A DNA stretch of 64,000 bases. Origin: Xiphias gladius (lineage: Eukaryota; Chordata; Actinopteri; Istiophoriformes; Xiphiidae). The position numbers and the translations under genes are program-made. Below the pieces are notes generated by a model. The model was not told where the DNA came from, did no database searches, and saw only the letters and a program-made list of their open reading frames with translations. The stretch is taken from the NCBI RefSeq assembly GCF_016859285.1, contig NC_053407.1:19402699-19466698 (forward strand), written 5' to 3'. The stretch's first letter is position 1, and the number at the start of each line of letters is the position of its first letter. Below, one piece after another: positions 1 through 12,350 of the stretch.

Positions 1-1216
1 CTTCTGTTTCTTCAAGGAGCAGCCCCTCAATCTTATAAGGCAAGACCCAAAAACAAAGTTGTCGTATCTGATGTGTATTTACTCAACATTAGTCTGGTAG
101 CAGAAGGTTTTACAGGAAGCATTTTGTTTTGTTTTTCCCATTCAACAGGAAGTATTATGGGGAGAAGATAGGTATCTATTTTGCGTGGCTGGGTTTCTAC
201 ACTGAGATGTTGCTGTTTGCTGCAGTAGTAGGGACAATTTGTTTCATCTATGGATTCCTCACTTACGATGACAATCAGTGGAGGTTAGTTTTAACAGGAA
301 TACCAGCCTGTTTTGTCATTTTATTATTAGTTTTCTTTTTTATAACTAATGTCATTGTTCCTTTTATGGAAAACAACCCTCAATTCCCAACAGTAAAGAA
401 ATATGTAGTGAGGAAATTGGAGGCAACATTGTCATGTGCCCGCTGTGTGACAAGAAATGTGGCTTCTGGAAACTCAACACAACATGCAACTCCTCATGGG
501 TGAGAACTCATAAGTTTGTGAATCAGTTGTTTTTGTTCAAGATTCATGTTCTCATATGTGACATTTGAAGGATGGTTGGAACTGAATGTCAACAAATCAG
601 TTTTTCATTATTTCACTGTTTTTCAAACATGCTCTTTCAGCAATCACACCTTTTTGACAACGTGGGAACAGTGTTTTTTGCCATATTCATGGGGATTTGG
701 GGTGAGTAAAAAGTATGGATGCGCGATTAGTCGGCTAAACGATTAAACGTTGCTGACCTCACTCGTCGGCACCAGAAATACTGGTCATTTAAATGTATTA
801 TTCATATTTTATTAATGTACAATGCCAGTTAATTGTTGCAACTAAGATGTTATGCAGCTGCCCGCCATATAAGATTGTATGTAGGCTGTGTCAGAATAAA
901 CTGGCATATAAACACTGGACTGGAGCAATGTGTGACCACATTCAGCACAGGCATGTGGACTTAACCTGCAAGGAAAAAAGGCAGCTGGTGCTAGCACTGC
1001 TAACATTAGCCACACTCAGCAAACCAATTTGACATGCAGTGTTTCCCATTAATTACTTAGACTGTGGCGCTCCGCCAGTCTAATTTGTTCCACCACAGTT
1101 TCATAATGAACTGAAAATATTTTTACACTTCTCATAATAACATAAAAGATCTAATGTAGTGCACCATTGCTTATTTTAGAGCTGTGTGCGCATTGATTCG
1201 CTCAGCCCCTCCTTGC

Positions 1217-1256
<40 letters not shown>

Positions 1257-4200
1257 CTCTATCTCTATCTCTCCCTCTCTCTATCTCTATCTCTCTCTCT
1301 CATGCTCACACACACACACAGATGGCGTGTCATAGTTGGACTGGTCACCGGGAGAAATCCCATCGCATCAGCTGGTCGGTGAACTGTCGGGAGCATGTCA
1401 TCTGACTGGTCGAATAGTCTAAATTTCAGTTTCCATTGAATTCACAGGGAAATTTGTCGATAGGAACATCCCTAGTAAAAATGTCTGCTCTATGAAATTT
1501 GTATTTTTTAACCCAGTTGGGGAGCTACTGAACTATTAGTAGTCATTTATAATCACTGTTGCTCACTCTGTATTTAAAGGACCGGTTCATCCAGTCACAA
1601 AAACACATTTTCTCACTTCTAACTTTTAGTTTTGGTTTCATTTGCTGAGGTTTTGAGGTCTGACACTTGTGCCACCACACCAGTATAGTAGAGTTGAATG
1701 GGGTTAAAGCACTGAAGCCTGCCTTCATAGCCAGGCAAACATCTTAATAGAGATTCAATAAAAGTAATAAAACAAGGTTACTATTTTGCCGTGATACACC
1801 TGGTGTGACGGGTTGAATTTCTCTTCAGTGACACTGTTCCTGGAGCTCTGGAAGAGGCGGCAGGCCCGTCTCGAGTATGAGTGGGATCTGGTCGACTTTG
1901 AGGAAGAGCAACAGCAGCTGCAGCTTCGGCCAGAGTATGAGACCAAGTGCACCAACCGCAAGCTGAACCGCATCACTCAGGTGTTTGTGTGCTCATGAAA
2001 CACTAATATACTGTATGATACTTTTCTAATGTACAGCTCTACGTCTGTGTAGACATAGCTATTAGACAGATATACTGTGTGTTAGGACTTGGAATGATTG
2101 CATATTACAGTATCAGTTGTATTTATTGCACACAGGTTTCTACACACTGAGTTGATCGCAGTCATTCATTAGGCCAGTTCCTGTACTAAAAAGCTGGTTT
2201 AAATGGAGACTCTTTGATTAAGAAAGTTATTCCTCAAATAAATTGCTCGTGAATTGTTATTGATAGTGGTAGACACCGCCTTGAAATGAATATTAACAGG
2301 GTGCAGTAAATTTGCTGTGACCACATCCCACCCGTCTTCAGGAAACAGAGTGGGTTCTTGACAGGACTGCTACAGATCTAATGGGGAAATTTTTGCTGTG
2401 CTGGGCCACCGTGATCCTCTGGGTAAGGGTGGCACTTAACGTGCAATGCCAGTGTTGTTGAGGGAGAAGTTTTGGTGTGGTGTAGTTTGTGTGTATAACA
2501 GACATTTTTGCAAAGGCTTGGAGGCACGAGTTTCCTTCTCTACTGCATTACTGTTTGACTGGTGGATCAGTATCTTGAAAGACATTTTTGCAAAAGCATG
2601 GCTTCACCAGGAAGACCGCTAGATGAAAGAATTGAACTCAGGCTGAAGCGCCTACGCACAAAGAACTCTGACTGGGCAACCTAGCTCTGTCTCTTATCTA
2701 AGGCTAGTGGTAATTAAAGGAGCCTAGCCTTTTAGAGCTGTCTTTTCAGGATATAACAAACGGTTACTGACTCCTGTGTCCATGTTTTGCTTGCTTATGA
2801 TGTAGGAAATGGAGCCATACTTACCCATAACAAGCAAGTGTGCACGCTTATGTCTATCTGGAATCACCGTCCTGTTCTGGGTGAGCATAGTATATTTGGT
2901 ACACTTGATCAGTTAAAATTGCTTTTGTCTTCTATCTGTTCCTCCTCCCTGTGTCATTTGTTTTTCCCCTCATTCTGTTCATCATCATCATCATAATAAC
3001 CAGTACCATGTGACCAGGGCCAGTATGTGTAAAACTTCTAAGAAATGGAGCTCTCTTAAAACGTTTGGGAGCTGAAATCAAGTCACACTTGAGACACTTA
3101 GAAATGTTAGTGCATGGTCCTTACCATATATTCCAACAATGATGGAAAAAATTATGTTATTCTCACAATTGAAACCTATTTAAGACCAAAGTATTATTCA
3201 TACCGGCCCAGAATTTATTACTGTTTTTTAGTCTTGTTTGTAAAAACCTGTAGCATGTGAATGTGCTAATGGGAAGATTATGGTTTTTTCACGGGGCATG
3301 CGTGCGCACTTCAAACCTAACAGTTTTTTCGAACATTTATGTTGGCCATAATTCACCTTCTTTATGCATATATTTTTGCGTTTTAGTGTGATTATCTTGC
3401 TGTACTTTTGTCTTGTTACTTGCTGTGCCATGTAGTTGTCTTTCATGTTGTCACTGTTGTCTCTGTCTGGAAGATCTCATTGATCATTGCCTGCATCATT
3501 GGGGTGATAGTGTACCGCCTGGCGGTATACGCGGCCTTCGCCAGCATCATGAAGGACAGTCCGACCACCAACCTGCAGGTGGTTGGCCCCTACATCACAC
3601 CACAGCTGGCCACCTCTGTCACTGCCTCCTGCATCAACTTTGTCATCATCATGATCCTCAACCTCATGTATGAGAGAGTGGCTGTTTGGATCACTGATAT
3701 GGGTGAGCACCAGAGTGAGAGAATGTATCCAAAATGGTTAAATTTCTGTGTCTTTGTATATCCACACATCAGTGCATATCATCACAGCCCTTGAAACTTT
3801 GAGAATGTGTTCTCTATCGGTTTATGTATTTAAAATCTATCTTTTATTACTTTTTACTATGTGACAGAAATTCCAAAGACCCACCTGGAGTATGAGAACA
3901 AACTGACAATGAAGATGTTCCTCTTCCAGTTTGTCAACTACTACTCCTCCTGCTTCTACGTGGCTTTCTTTAAGGGCAAGTTTGTCGGCTATCCTGGAGA
4001 ATATGCTTATATGTTTGGCAAGTGGAGCAAACTGAGGAATGAAGAGGTAACAGATATAACTACATTACATTTTATAAGATTAGCATCAGTAATTCAACTT
4101 GAGCCTGAATTTGAGTTAATGTTTGTTTCTTTCCCATCCCTCCTCTATCTCAACCCGTCTACATTCAGTGTGACCCTGGTGGCTGTCTGATTGAGTTGAC

Positions 4201-4787
4201 CACTCAGCTGGTTATAGTGATGACTGGTAAACAGGTGTGGGGTAACATCCAAGAGGCTCTGGTCCCGTGAGTACTCCATCTGAACATTTGATAGTCATCT
4301 TTTTATAGCCATTGTTAACAGTTCAGTACAGCTGCGTTATGGCTGTCAGAGGGTGTGGTATGTTGCCTCAAAGCCCCCCGTCTTTCAGGTGGGTGATGAA
4401 CTGGTGGGACAGCAGGAAGGCTCGAAACCACCCAGAGAGTCTGTACAGCCGCTGGGAGCAGGACCACAACCTACAGGGCTTTGGACAGCTGGGCCTTTTC
4501 TACGAGTACCTGGAAATGGGTAAACAATCATCACACAGTCAATGCACTACACACAGGGAGAGATTTAGAGACCCACTTGAAACTTAAGCTGCAGTCAGGA
4601 CCACCTGAGTGGAATCCAGATCACTACTAGTTTGAGTCAGGACCAAGCCTAGAGCTAAAACAAGACAGAAAATCAGCACTAAGCTGTTTAAATTCTGCAG
4701 TACATTGATGAAATATACACATATACAGATTTCTAAGTCCTTAAAATTATTTTTTAAGCTCAACTTCAGTGAAAAAAAAAAGTATTT

Positions 4788-4833
<46 letters not shown>

Positions 4834-6842
4834 GCAGTGTCCTCTGGCATCCCGCAGATGGTGCTGTTTCCATCATACTGTCTTTCGCTAACCTCTTTCC
4901 TCTCTGCGTCCCAGTTGTCCAGTTTGGTTTCATCACACTTTTTGTCGCCTCCTTCCCCCTGGCACCCCTGCTGGCACTTATCAACAACATCATTGAGGTT
5001 AGAGTGGATTCCTGGAAGCTCACCACCCAGTACAGACGTCCCATGGCAGCCAAGGCCCACAGTATCGGAGCCTGGGAGGAAATCCTCAGTGGGATTGCCA
5101 TACTCTCTGTTGTCACAAATGTGAGTGCTGGACTACATCTGTCTGCTGTGTGTCTGGTCATTATCTACCCAGTTTATCTTTAGTTTTCCTTACACAATTT
5201 CCTTCCCTGCTTTCTAGGCATTCATTGTGGCCTTCACCTCTGATATGATCCCTCGGCTCGTGTACATGTATGCCTACCAGCCAGAGGGTGAAATTAATAT
5301 GAAAGGCTACATAAACAACAGCCTGTCTGTGTTTTATATCTCTGAGATCCAACTTGCCAACAGCCCCGAGGAAGGGGAGAACCCCCCTTGGTTCAACAGC
5401 TCCATCACTACCTGCAGGTGCGTGTTGTGTGGGTTTATAAAGCTGTGTGAGAGAGGGAGAAAGACAGATTGTGGATATAAAAAGGTGGATGTTTCCACTT
5501 CTATGTTAATATATGGCTGTAGGGGAAGAAGTACACAGATCCTTTACTCAAAAGAAATAGCACAGTGTTGAAATACTCTGTTACAAGTAAAAGGCATTTT
5601 TCAAAATTCTAGTTCAGTTAACATACATAAATATTACCAACAAAATGTATTTTAAGTATCAAAAGTATTCCTTATAATGAAAGGCCCCTTTCAGAGTGCT
5701 AAATATATTACATGAGTTGGTTATTACTATGGATGTGTGTAAGCAGCAATTTAACGTAGCTGGTTGAGTGATGCTAATTTGAACCATTTTATAGCTTTGC
5801 ACAAATATATTGTATGTAAAATCAAAGTAAGTGGTAACTTAAGCTTTTCATAAAAAACTTGTTAAGTAAAGTACAAGTGCCTCAAACTGTACTGAAGCAC
5901 AGTATTTGAGTAATGTGTTTAGTTACATTTCAGCACTGATATATGAAATGTGTGGTCATGGGAGTGTGAAGTAGTTCATTTTTTAGCTAAGAATTTTTAA
6001 GTAGTAAAGCCTCATAAATAAAGCACAGCTTTTAGCACAACCACTTTACTTAAATCACTATTTAACTTCAGATTTAAATGTTGTGTGGTTAATACTGTAT
6101 GCATACTTTTCAAATTGTTTTCATTGAACTTTTCTAGATATTACTTTGCCAGAGTAAATACTATTTCATTCTCTTTTGCACAGTGGACTGAATCATGACA
6201 TTAAACAATCTTGTATAAGTATAAAAAATCTGCAGGAAATTTACAGCTCTGCTGTTCTTTCTTTGTAGGTATCGTGATTACCGCTACCCTCCTGGCCATG
6301 AGAAGCAGTACACCCAAACTATGCAGTTCTGGCATATTTTGGCTGCCAAGCTGGCTTTCGTTATTACCATGGAGGTAAGACCAGGCTTCAGAGCTTGCAT
6401 CAGCACCACCAACACTCACTGACCATTTGAATTGAGCCACAGAATTTACCTTGGGCTGTAGTTGATTGTTACATTAATAGAGAACCCCACCCTCCCTCAC
6501 ACACATTTTTCGTATATAGTACAATTCCTGAGTCCATGCAGAGTATCTTCTGCAGCTCTTAGTCTAAAGTAAATATTTAACATTAACCCGTTGTGCTATG
6601 CTCCTCCACAGCATGTTGTTTTCTTGGTCAAGTTTTTCGTAGCCTGGATGATCCCAGATGTTCCCTCCGACGTGAGGGCTCGAGTTAAGAGAGAGCGCTA
6701 CCTGGTCCAGGAGTATCTCCATAACTACGAAGTGGAGAAGCTGAAGATCCAACTCAGCCAAAACAGCAACAGTGACTGTACCTGTACACCCATGATCTAT
6801 CCGTCTTTACCCAAACATGAGGTGCTGTCAGAGTGTCTCTAG
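1..6842 (+). CDS. ano5: ano5 (anoctamin-5/TMEM16E), 3' two-thirds, 14 exons
   Basis: Anoctamin-5 is a multi-pass TMEM16-family membrane protein, linked in mammals to muscle membrane repair and bone disease. The window begins inside an exon. I place coding exons at 1-39, 149-283, 409-499, 641-701, 1829-1980, 2342-2422, 3474-3702, 3868-4046, 4169-4266, 4389-4519, 4915-5120, 5218-5417, 6269-6374 and 6612-6842. Every junction keeps frame, giving about 645 residues against roughly 913 for the whole human protein. Diagnostic stretches match ANO5 as I recall it: [56 protein letters not shown] and the [11 protein letters not shown] helix near the C-terminus. The TMEM16 transmembrane core is in exons 3474-6374. 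Asn-glycosylation motifs (NNS, NSS) lie in the loop coded by 5218-5417. The first intron uses a GC donor; the 2342 exon is diverged in its first half. Family assignment is firm; ano5 over ano6 rests on sequence and on slc17a6 next door. Confidence 0.93.
714..1474 (+). mobile_element. hAT-type DNA transposon relic with BED-finger remnant
   Basis: The ends are imperfect inverted repeats (TATGGATG on the left; TAGGGATG when the right end is read in reverse), flanked by an 8-bp near-duplication (GTAAAAAG at 706-713, GTAAAAAT at 1475-1482). Inside, 793-1032 stays open and codes for a BED-zinc-finger-like piece with [14 protein letters not shown] and a basic tail, typical of the N-terminus of hAT transposases. 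The rest of a transposase is missing, so this is a short internally deleted copy. A CT microsatellite has expanded inside it. It lies in the ano5 intron after the exon ending at 701. Confidence 0.7.
1221..1321 (+). repeat. (CT)n/(CTAT)n then (CA)n microsatellite
   Basis: About 80 bases of CT dinucleotides with occasional CTAT units run into a short CA tract. It sits inside the hAT relic. Confidence 0.95.
4789..4833 (+). repeat. (GATA)n microsatellite
   Basis: About eleven tandem TAGA/GATA units in the ano5 intron between exons 4389-4519 and 4915-5120. Confidence 0.97.
5525..5940 (+). repeat. Dispersed repeat, ACTTAAGTAAAAGTA-type, copy 1
   Basis: This intron piece begins with AAGTACACAGATCCTTTACT and ends with TGAGTAATGTGTTTAGTTAC. 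It shares its order of motifs (GTGTGTAAGCAGC, AAAGTACAA, a GTAGCTG core) with 47860-48365 and, for its first part, with 57160-57330. It belongs to an abundant short interspersed family I have seen widely in percomorph genomes. I see no coding capacity and cannot give a family name with certainty. Confidence 0.7.
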
Positions 6843-8720
6843 CCCAGCGAGAGCTGGTCAATCAGCTGGACATGATGGCATGACATGGTGATGTAGTTTT
6901 CCCTGCTTGTGTATTATGATACTGACCATCATTTTACTGTAGTGCCTATGTTGTTTGTGCCGTGCACACACAGACAACTTTTATTAAAGAGCTAGAGGTT
7001 TCCATAATTCGCCACCCTTCTTATACTAATCTGCTGATAGTGGAAGTGCACACAGGTGAAAAACCAAGTCTCCATGCATGCTGAAACTTGAGGCACTTGA
7101 ATTTTAATGTCTGTCTCATATTTATGGCTTTTCACTCTGCGTGTTGTAATTATAGTGCTGAGGATAATCAAAATTTGCTGTAAGGAAAGAAAGAGGAAAT
7201 CTTATACACTGTATCTAAACCAGACAACCTAGTCTGGTTTAGATACAAGACTTATTTATTTAAGTGCCACTGTAAGTTACCAAAGACTGGATGCCTTAAT
7301 ATATCACATACTTATGACTGATTTTATCTATCCACTAGTAGAATAACAATATTATTTGGAAACTCATTTTCAGGTTTGAATATTTCTTTGTTTGTAAGTA
7401 AAGCGATATGAAGGGTTTCAGTGTCATGTACTGTAAGTTTATGTTGAACTCGATTCTTGTTTTTACTGCAACAAATGTGAGCATTTTTTATTTGACAGCA
7501 TTGAGGTCATGGTATGGATGTAACATACTTTTATCCAATTATTTTCCCCACTACGCTGGCTGTTAAGAGGCCTGGTCACATTTTGCTACCCTCTCATAAC
7601 AGCCCAACAGTTGCTCCAGGACAAAACCTGACATTTGAAGTAGGTTTTTATGAAGAGAAACCTGTGCTGCTGTCACTACTATGAGTAAAGGCAGATTTTG
7701 TCCTGCAGTGGCCAGTTGTTAAGCAGCCACAGCAGCAGCTGGTGCATGTTGACTGTTGACAGTGAGTCCTGTTCCTGTAGATGGGAAGCGAAAGGCCCTG
7801 AGAGAGTGAAGAGATCCCTTTTTAATGTGCCTCTGTTTACCAACACATTGGAGCTAATGAAAGCTTGCCCCCACCTACTCAACTATGTTTGCTCCATTAC
7901 ACAAAGCACATCAGCCATCGCCTTGTTCTTGTGCTTTTGGTTTCCTCAGCTGTGTCTTTGTAGAGAAGGAAAGATACACATTCTTTTTTTTTTTTTTTTT
8001 GCACAAAGCACTTAATGAAACCTGACTACCAAGACATAAACATGTCAATCTATTTGTTGTCCTGATGCTATGTATTCATAATCAGTATTTTGAAGCAGTA
8101 ATGTGTGATAGTCTTTGTTCATTTGGATGGAAGATGAGTTGTACTGTAGTAAAGAGTTCCCTGTTTTGATTTTGATGTTTATATTGAGCTTAAATGCCAA
8201 CAAAGAGAAAGATGTAGCTCTTTATTCTGAAATTATATGAAGGACATTTCACATTTATTAGGCTGCATAAATAGAAATATTTGAGACGTATTGAATTATT
8301 CTAATTTTATGTAAAATAGCTGACTGTCTGTGCTTCAAACTCAGGCAACTAAATCATCAGTATGTTGAGGTGTATGTAGACGTGACCACTTGAGCTGAGA
8401 GCGATGTTGGGCTGTTGCTTAGCTAAACTAGTGCCTGTTGATGCCTTAATAGATCTGATAACTTTGTTGTCTATTTTATTTCTTAGTACATCTCTTTTAA
8501 ATTAACTTTTTCTTTTAAATGTCTGTCTTCTTTTTATTATGCTTTAGTAATATTTTATTTTATACTGTTACCATACGTGAAAAAGGTGAACCTGTTTACT
8601 GTATGCTAGTGCTAAATTTCATGTTTTCATTTATTTGGTTCTGTAATTTTTTTTATTCTCCTATATCTAAATGTGTAATGTAACAAAGACAGTTCTCCAA
8701 AATAAACTACTAGTTAAGCT
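6843..8720 (+). other. ano5: ano5 3' untranslated region
   Basis: No credible coding frame follows the stop at 6840-6842. The sequence is AT-rich and ends near AATAAA at 8701-8706, the likely poly(A) signal; an ATTAAA variant near 6983 could give a shorter form. It contains a perfect hairpin at 7210-7247 and a T tract near 7984. From 8721 to the receptor's first exon (8936) I see nothing else. Confidence 0.6.
7210..7247 (+). repeat. Perfect 16-bp inverted repeat (hairpin) in the ano5 3' UTR
   Basis: The arm 7210-7225 is the exact reverse complement of 7232-7247, with a 6-base loop (AACCTA). In RNA this would be a stable stem-loop with no mismatch. Confidence 0.9.
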
Positions 8721-8935
8721 TGAGTAATTGTTGGACCTGTTTGGATCAGTCCTTAATGCTGTAGACTGTCAGCTCCTTTGCTGAGGGAAGGAAAGATGCT
8801 GTTCACATAACAGATGGCCTGAGAGAACACTGATAACTATTTAGTGTTTGTTCACTCTGGTGGGTGTGTTTTACACCAAAATATGTTGGCGTGGTTGTTT
8901 CACTCGGCACTCCAGTGAGCCACTGTAACAAAGAC

Positions 8936-10325
8936 ATGGGCAACACTCAGGTTCAGGTAGGTTCCCTGTGATTTTAAAGATTTTATCTATCAGGCAAATA
9001 TAGATTTATGGAACAACAAAAAAAGTTTCTAACGGAGTATTTGTGAGTAATATATGAGCTCAGGATGTTCTTCTATGAGGGCAAATCGGCTAAATGTCAC
9101 TATTTTGTATGTTTTGTGTACCAAAGCCCCATCAATGAGTTTATAATTAAATGAAATTTTTTAGGAAGAGAACTTTATTTTACAGCATCAGACAGGATAC
9201 AAACTAGGCTATCTTTAAATAGCGCTGCATGTCAAAACTCCAAGCTGAACCTCTGTGCTTGTGACCCTCCAGCCCCCAGAAGAACCCTTCTGCGACCTGG
9301 ACATAGAACAGGGTTTACTGGTGGTCCAGCTCTATGTGATGCCGTCCTTCTTCCTGGTGGTGCTGATCCTCGGGCTTCCCCTCAACCTGCTCTCCCTCTG
9401 GGTTTTCCTCCACCGCCTACGGCGTTGGACCCGCAGCACAGTGTTCCTCTTCAACCTGACCCTGGCTGACACCTCCTGGCTGCTGGCCCTGCCTCTCCTC
9501 ATCCACTACCATCTGGACCAGCTGTACTGGAAGCTGGGGCTGCCGCTCTGCACGGCTGTTAGGATGCTCTACCACAATTACTTCTACCTCAGTATCTTTT
9601 TCGTCACCTGCGTCAGTGTGGACCGATACCTGGCCATCGTGCACCCGCTGCGCTCTCTGGTGCTGCTGGGCCGGAGGAAGACCTCCCTCCTGTGTGTGGC
9701 CGTCTGGCTGGCCACTCTGGTCCTCAGCATACCTGTTGCCAGTATGACTCTACTCCAGACTTGCCCTGGGAGCAACCGCACTGTCTGTACCCTGTACATA
9801 CTGCTGAATGAACCCGGGGAGAGCCTCCCTTATTCCCTCTTCTGCTCCATCATCGGCTTTCTCTTCCCGCTGCTCTCCATCTGTTACTGCGGCCTGAGCA
9901 GTGTCAGAGAGCTTCGCCGCCGGCCCGACCCACACAAGAAGCAGCGGCGGCTCCGGCGGGTGCTGAGCGCAGCGCTGGTTCTCTTTGCCTTATTTTACCT
10001 GCCCTATCACCTGAGCCGCAACGCTGCCATCGTGATGCGGGCGGTCTACCCTGACAACCCCGCCTCCTGGCGGCCACTAGACCTGGCCTTCTTCCTGGAG
10101 ATGTGCCTCTGCAGCCTCATCACCTGCGTTAACCCTCTGTTCAGCTGCTTCATAGGCCGCCAGTTCAGACAGGAGTTTCACTTCACTTTTGCCGTCATGT
10201 TTTCCCAGTGTCCAGGGATGCAGGTGGCCTCTCTGATATCTAAGCGGACCCGGATGACAGTGGGAAAAAGGCATGGGATGTCCACTGTTACCCCTGTGTG
10301 CGCACTGCCTGCACCTGGATCCTAA
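8936..10325 (+). CDS. P2Y-like class A G-protein-coupled receptor, two coding exons
   Basis: A seven-helix rhodopsin-type receptor of about 357 residues, close to the P2Y nucleotide-receptor group. The large open frame has no ATG near its start; the best start is a tiny exon 8936-8956 coding MGNTQVQ, with donor GTAGGT and acceptor CCCTCCAG at 9272, joining in phase 0 to 9273-10325. Visible landmarks are TM1 GLPLNLLSLWV, TM2 LTLAD, the ECL1/TM3 cysteine (LPLCTAV), the TM3 end DRYLAIVHP, an ECL2 cysteine after LLQT, and TM6 FYLPYHLSR carrying the H-x-x-R nucleotide-binding pattern of P2Y receptors. TM7 reads NPLFS where most receptors have (N/D)PxxY. A basic tail follows. Being between ano5 and slc17a6 does not indicate a shared job. 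The ligand and exact orthologue are not known to me; a P2RY2- or P2RY11-like gene is possible. Confidence 0.85.
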
Positions 10326-10684
10326 TGAATTGAGGAATTTTAATTAATAATGCTCTTTGTCTAATACTTTTGTGTTGTTGACAGTGTCTAGAAAACCTTC
10401 AGAACCTTTGTATGTTCTTCGTTTAATCACCTGTTTTCCTTGATTGATGGAATCATATGAGCACCTTGTAAGTAACAATGATTTCCAGTCTCCTTGATCT
10501 CATTCCACCGCGCATCAGTTGAGGTTTGGCCTCCTGAACTTCTTTACACGGCACCGCCTCTGCGAGGTTCATAGCGTCCTGTACTTCAGACTTTGTGTGA
10601 ACAGCATGGCTTTCTCTTATTAATATCTGAAGACAAAGCTTTTTGGAAATTTGTCCCTGACGTTGTAACACACCCAGTAAACAA

Positions 10685-10985
10685 GTAACCTTTCGGGGAA
10701 CGTTCCCTAAAAGTTCTCTGAAGTAAAAAATTTTTTTACAACCTTTAGAGAACGCTCTGAGAACGTTCTCTTATGTTTATGTTTGTGGAACCTTAACCAA
10801 ATGTCCTAGAAACATTTGCTAAAGGTGATTTTGTGGAACCTGAAGAGACCTTTAGAAACATTCCCTAAACCTTTAAGATAGGTTCCCAAAAAAATTCTCT
10901 GAAGGTTCCACAAAAATAACCACAAAAGAACATTTGCTGAAGGTTATTTTTGTGGAACTCTATACATTTTGTGGTTCTCTGTAGG
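10685..10985 (+). repeat. Degenerate minisatellite-like repeat (GGTTCC/GAACGTTC units)
   Basis: Recurring pieces such as GGGAACGTTCCCT, AGAACGTTCTC, TTTGTGGAACCT and GAAGGTTCCACAAAAATAAC appear in loose tandem. Similar motifs occur at 21800-21960 and 25250-25570. It looks like an old dispersed element with an internal minisatellite; class unknown. Confidence 0.5.
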
Positions 10986-12350
10986 TTTAAATTATAAAAT
11001 CGTTGGGTTTTTTTTTCTCGGTTGACAAAATCAAATAATAATGTTGCAATACGCACCTGTGATACACCTCCCACGGTTGTGGAGGTTGTCCTGGCCAGGA
11101 AACTGACTGACGTGGGAGGATTGTCAGCTGATGTAGTTCACCAGGGCCCCAAACGCTGTAAATACTGGCCCATGTACTCCCTCTGTATCTCCCTTCCAAC
11201 AGCTTACATCCACCCTGCATCCTCTCCTCTCGGTTTGCACATTCAACACCTCCACAGCTCACGACACACATCCCATCGCTTTAATGGCAAACATTGCTGA
11301 TTTTCACACCACATTGTTCATTAGAGATACTGTGTTTTAATAAATCACATTTAAGTGTACCTCTTGCATGGACTCACTCCATTGACAGTCCCTGAGTCAG
11401 TTTGTGACACACTATATGTCATAACATTACATCCTAGTATTACATTGTGTGTTTGTGACATGCAAAATATTACCCTTAGTGATTACATGTGATTTGTTTT
11501 GATCTCAACTTTCAGTTTTGACGTGCGATGTCATCGCAAGAAGCCATAGAGCATGCAAAATAAAAACAACTGTAGCAGATGAAGTGATTCGTGGAACAGT
11601 GATTCATCGCTGAATTTTAATCAGAATTAAGTCTTTGTTGCATTTTGAAATGGTCTGGTCATTAACACTTCCTGCTTTTGTGCAGTTTCTGTTTCCACAA
11701 AGATTATTCAAGGAATAAAATTGTGCTTTAAACAAAAACTTATCTGATATCTAAAATGCTGTTAAGTGCATCTACCTTCTTGAGTCTAACTTGACTTCAT
11801 ACTACATTAAATCCTGAATTTATACGAGGCCCCCTAGCACTGGGGTACCACTTACATGTATTACAATGTTTATTGTTGATCAGATGTGGATATAAATACC
11901 GTCATATTAAATTTTAAGGTAGTTCTTTGTTGTTTAATTTAAAATCCAATAATTTTGCATGTGTTACACCTTTACATTAGTAGTGAAATTTTCTAAATTT
12001 TCTTCTGCCGTCATCTTTTGAACTTATCCAACAGCTCTGAGAATCTCCAGGCTATCAATCCTCTATACGCAGTTCCTCAAATTCAGCCTGACAGTTCTAG
12101 TGTTTTTTGGAAATTTGGGATGTCCACTAGAATTCCAAAGAAAGTTATGCCAGTTTGTTTGCCCCTGGCTTAACACTCAATTAAAAAACATTCAATTCCA
12201 AACCATACATCCATTTTAAATTAATAACAATGTCAAAAAAATTAAATGTACTGATAAAAATTACAACTTAGGAAGAACAAAACAATTTAAACACTTCAGA
12301 ACAATGCACACTCTAATGAACAGCATAAAGCAGCAATAAAACACAGTGCG
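10986..12350. other. Intergenic, no supported gene
   Basis: AT-rich spacer between the receptor and the next candidate gene. An AATAAA at 11339-11344 could end the receptor transcript. Short open frames around 11022-11300 occur on both strands but have no convincing splice sites or recognisable protein. Confidence 0.5.
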
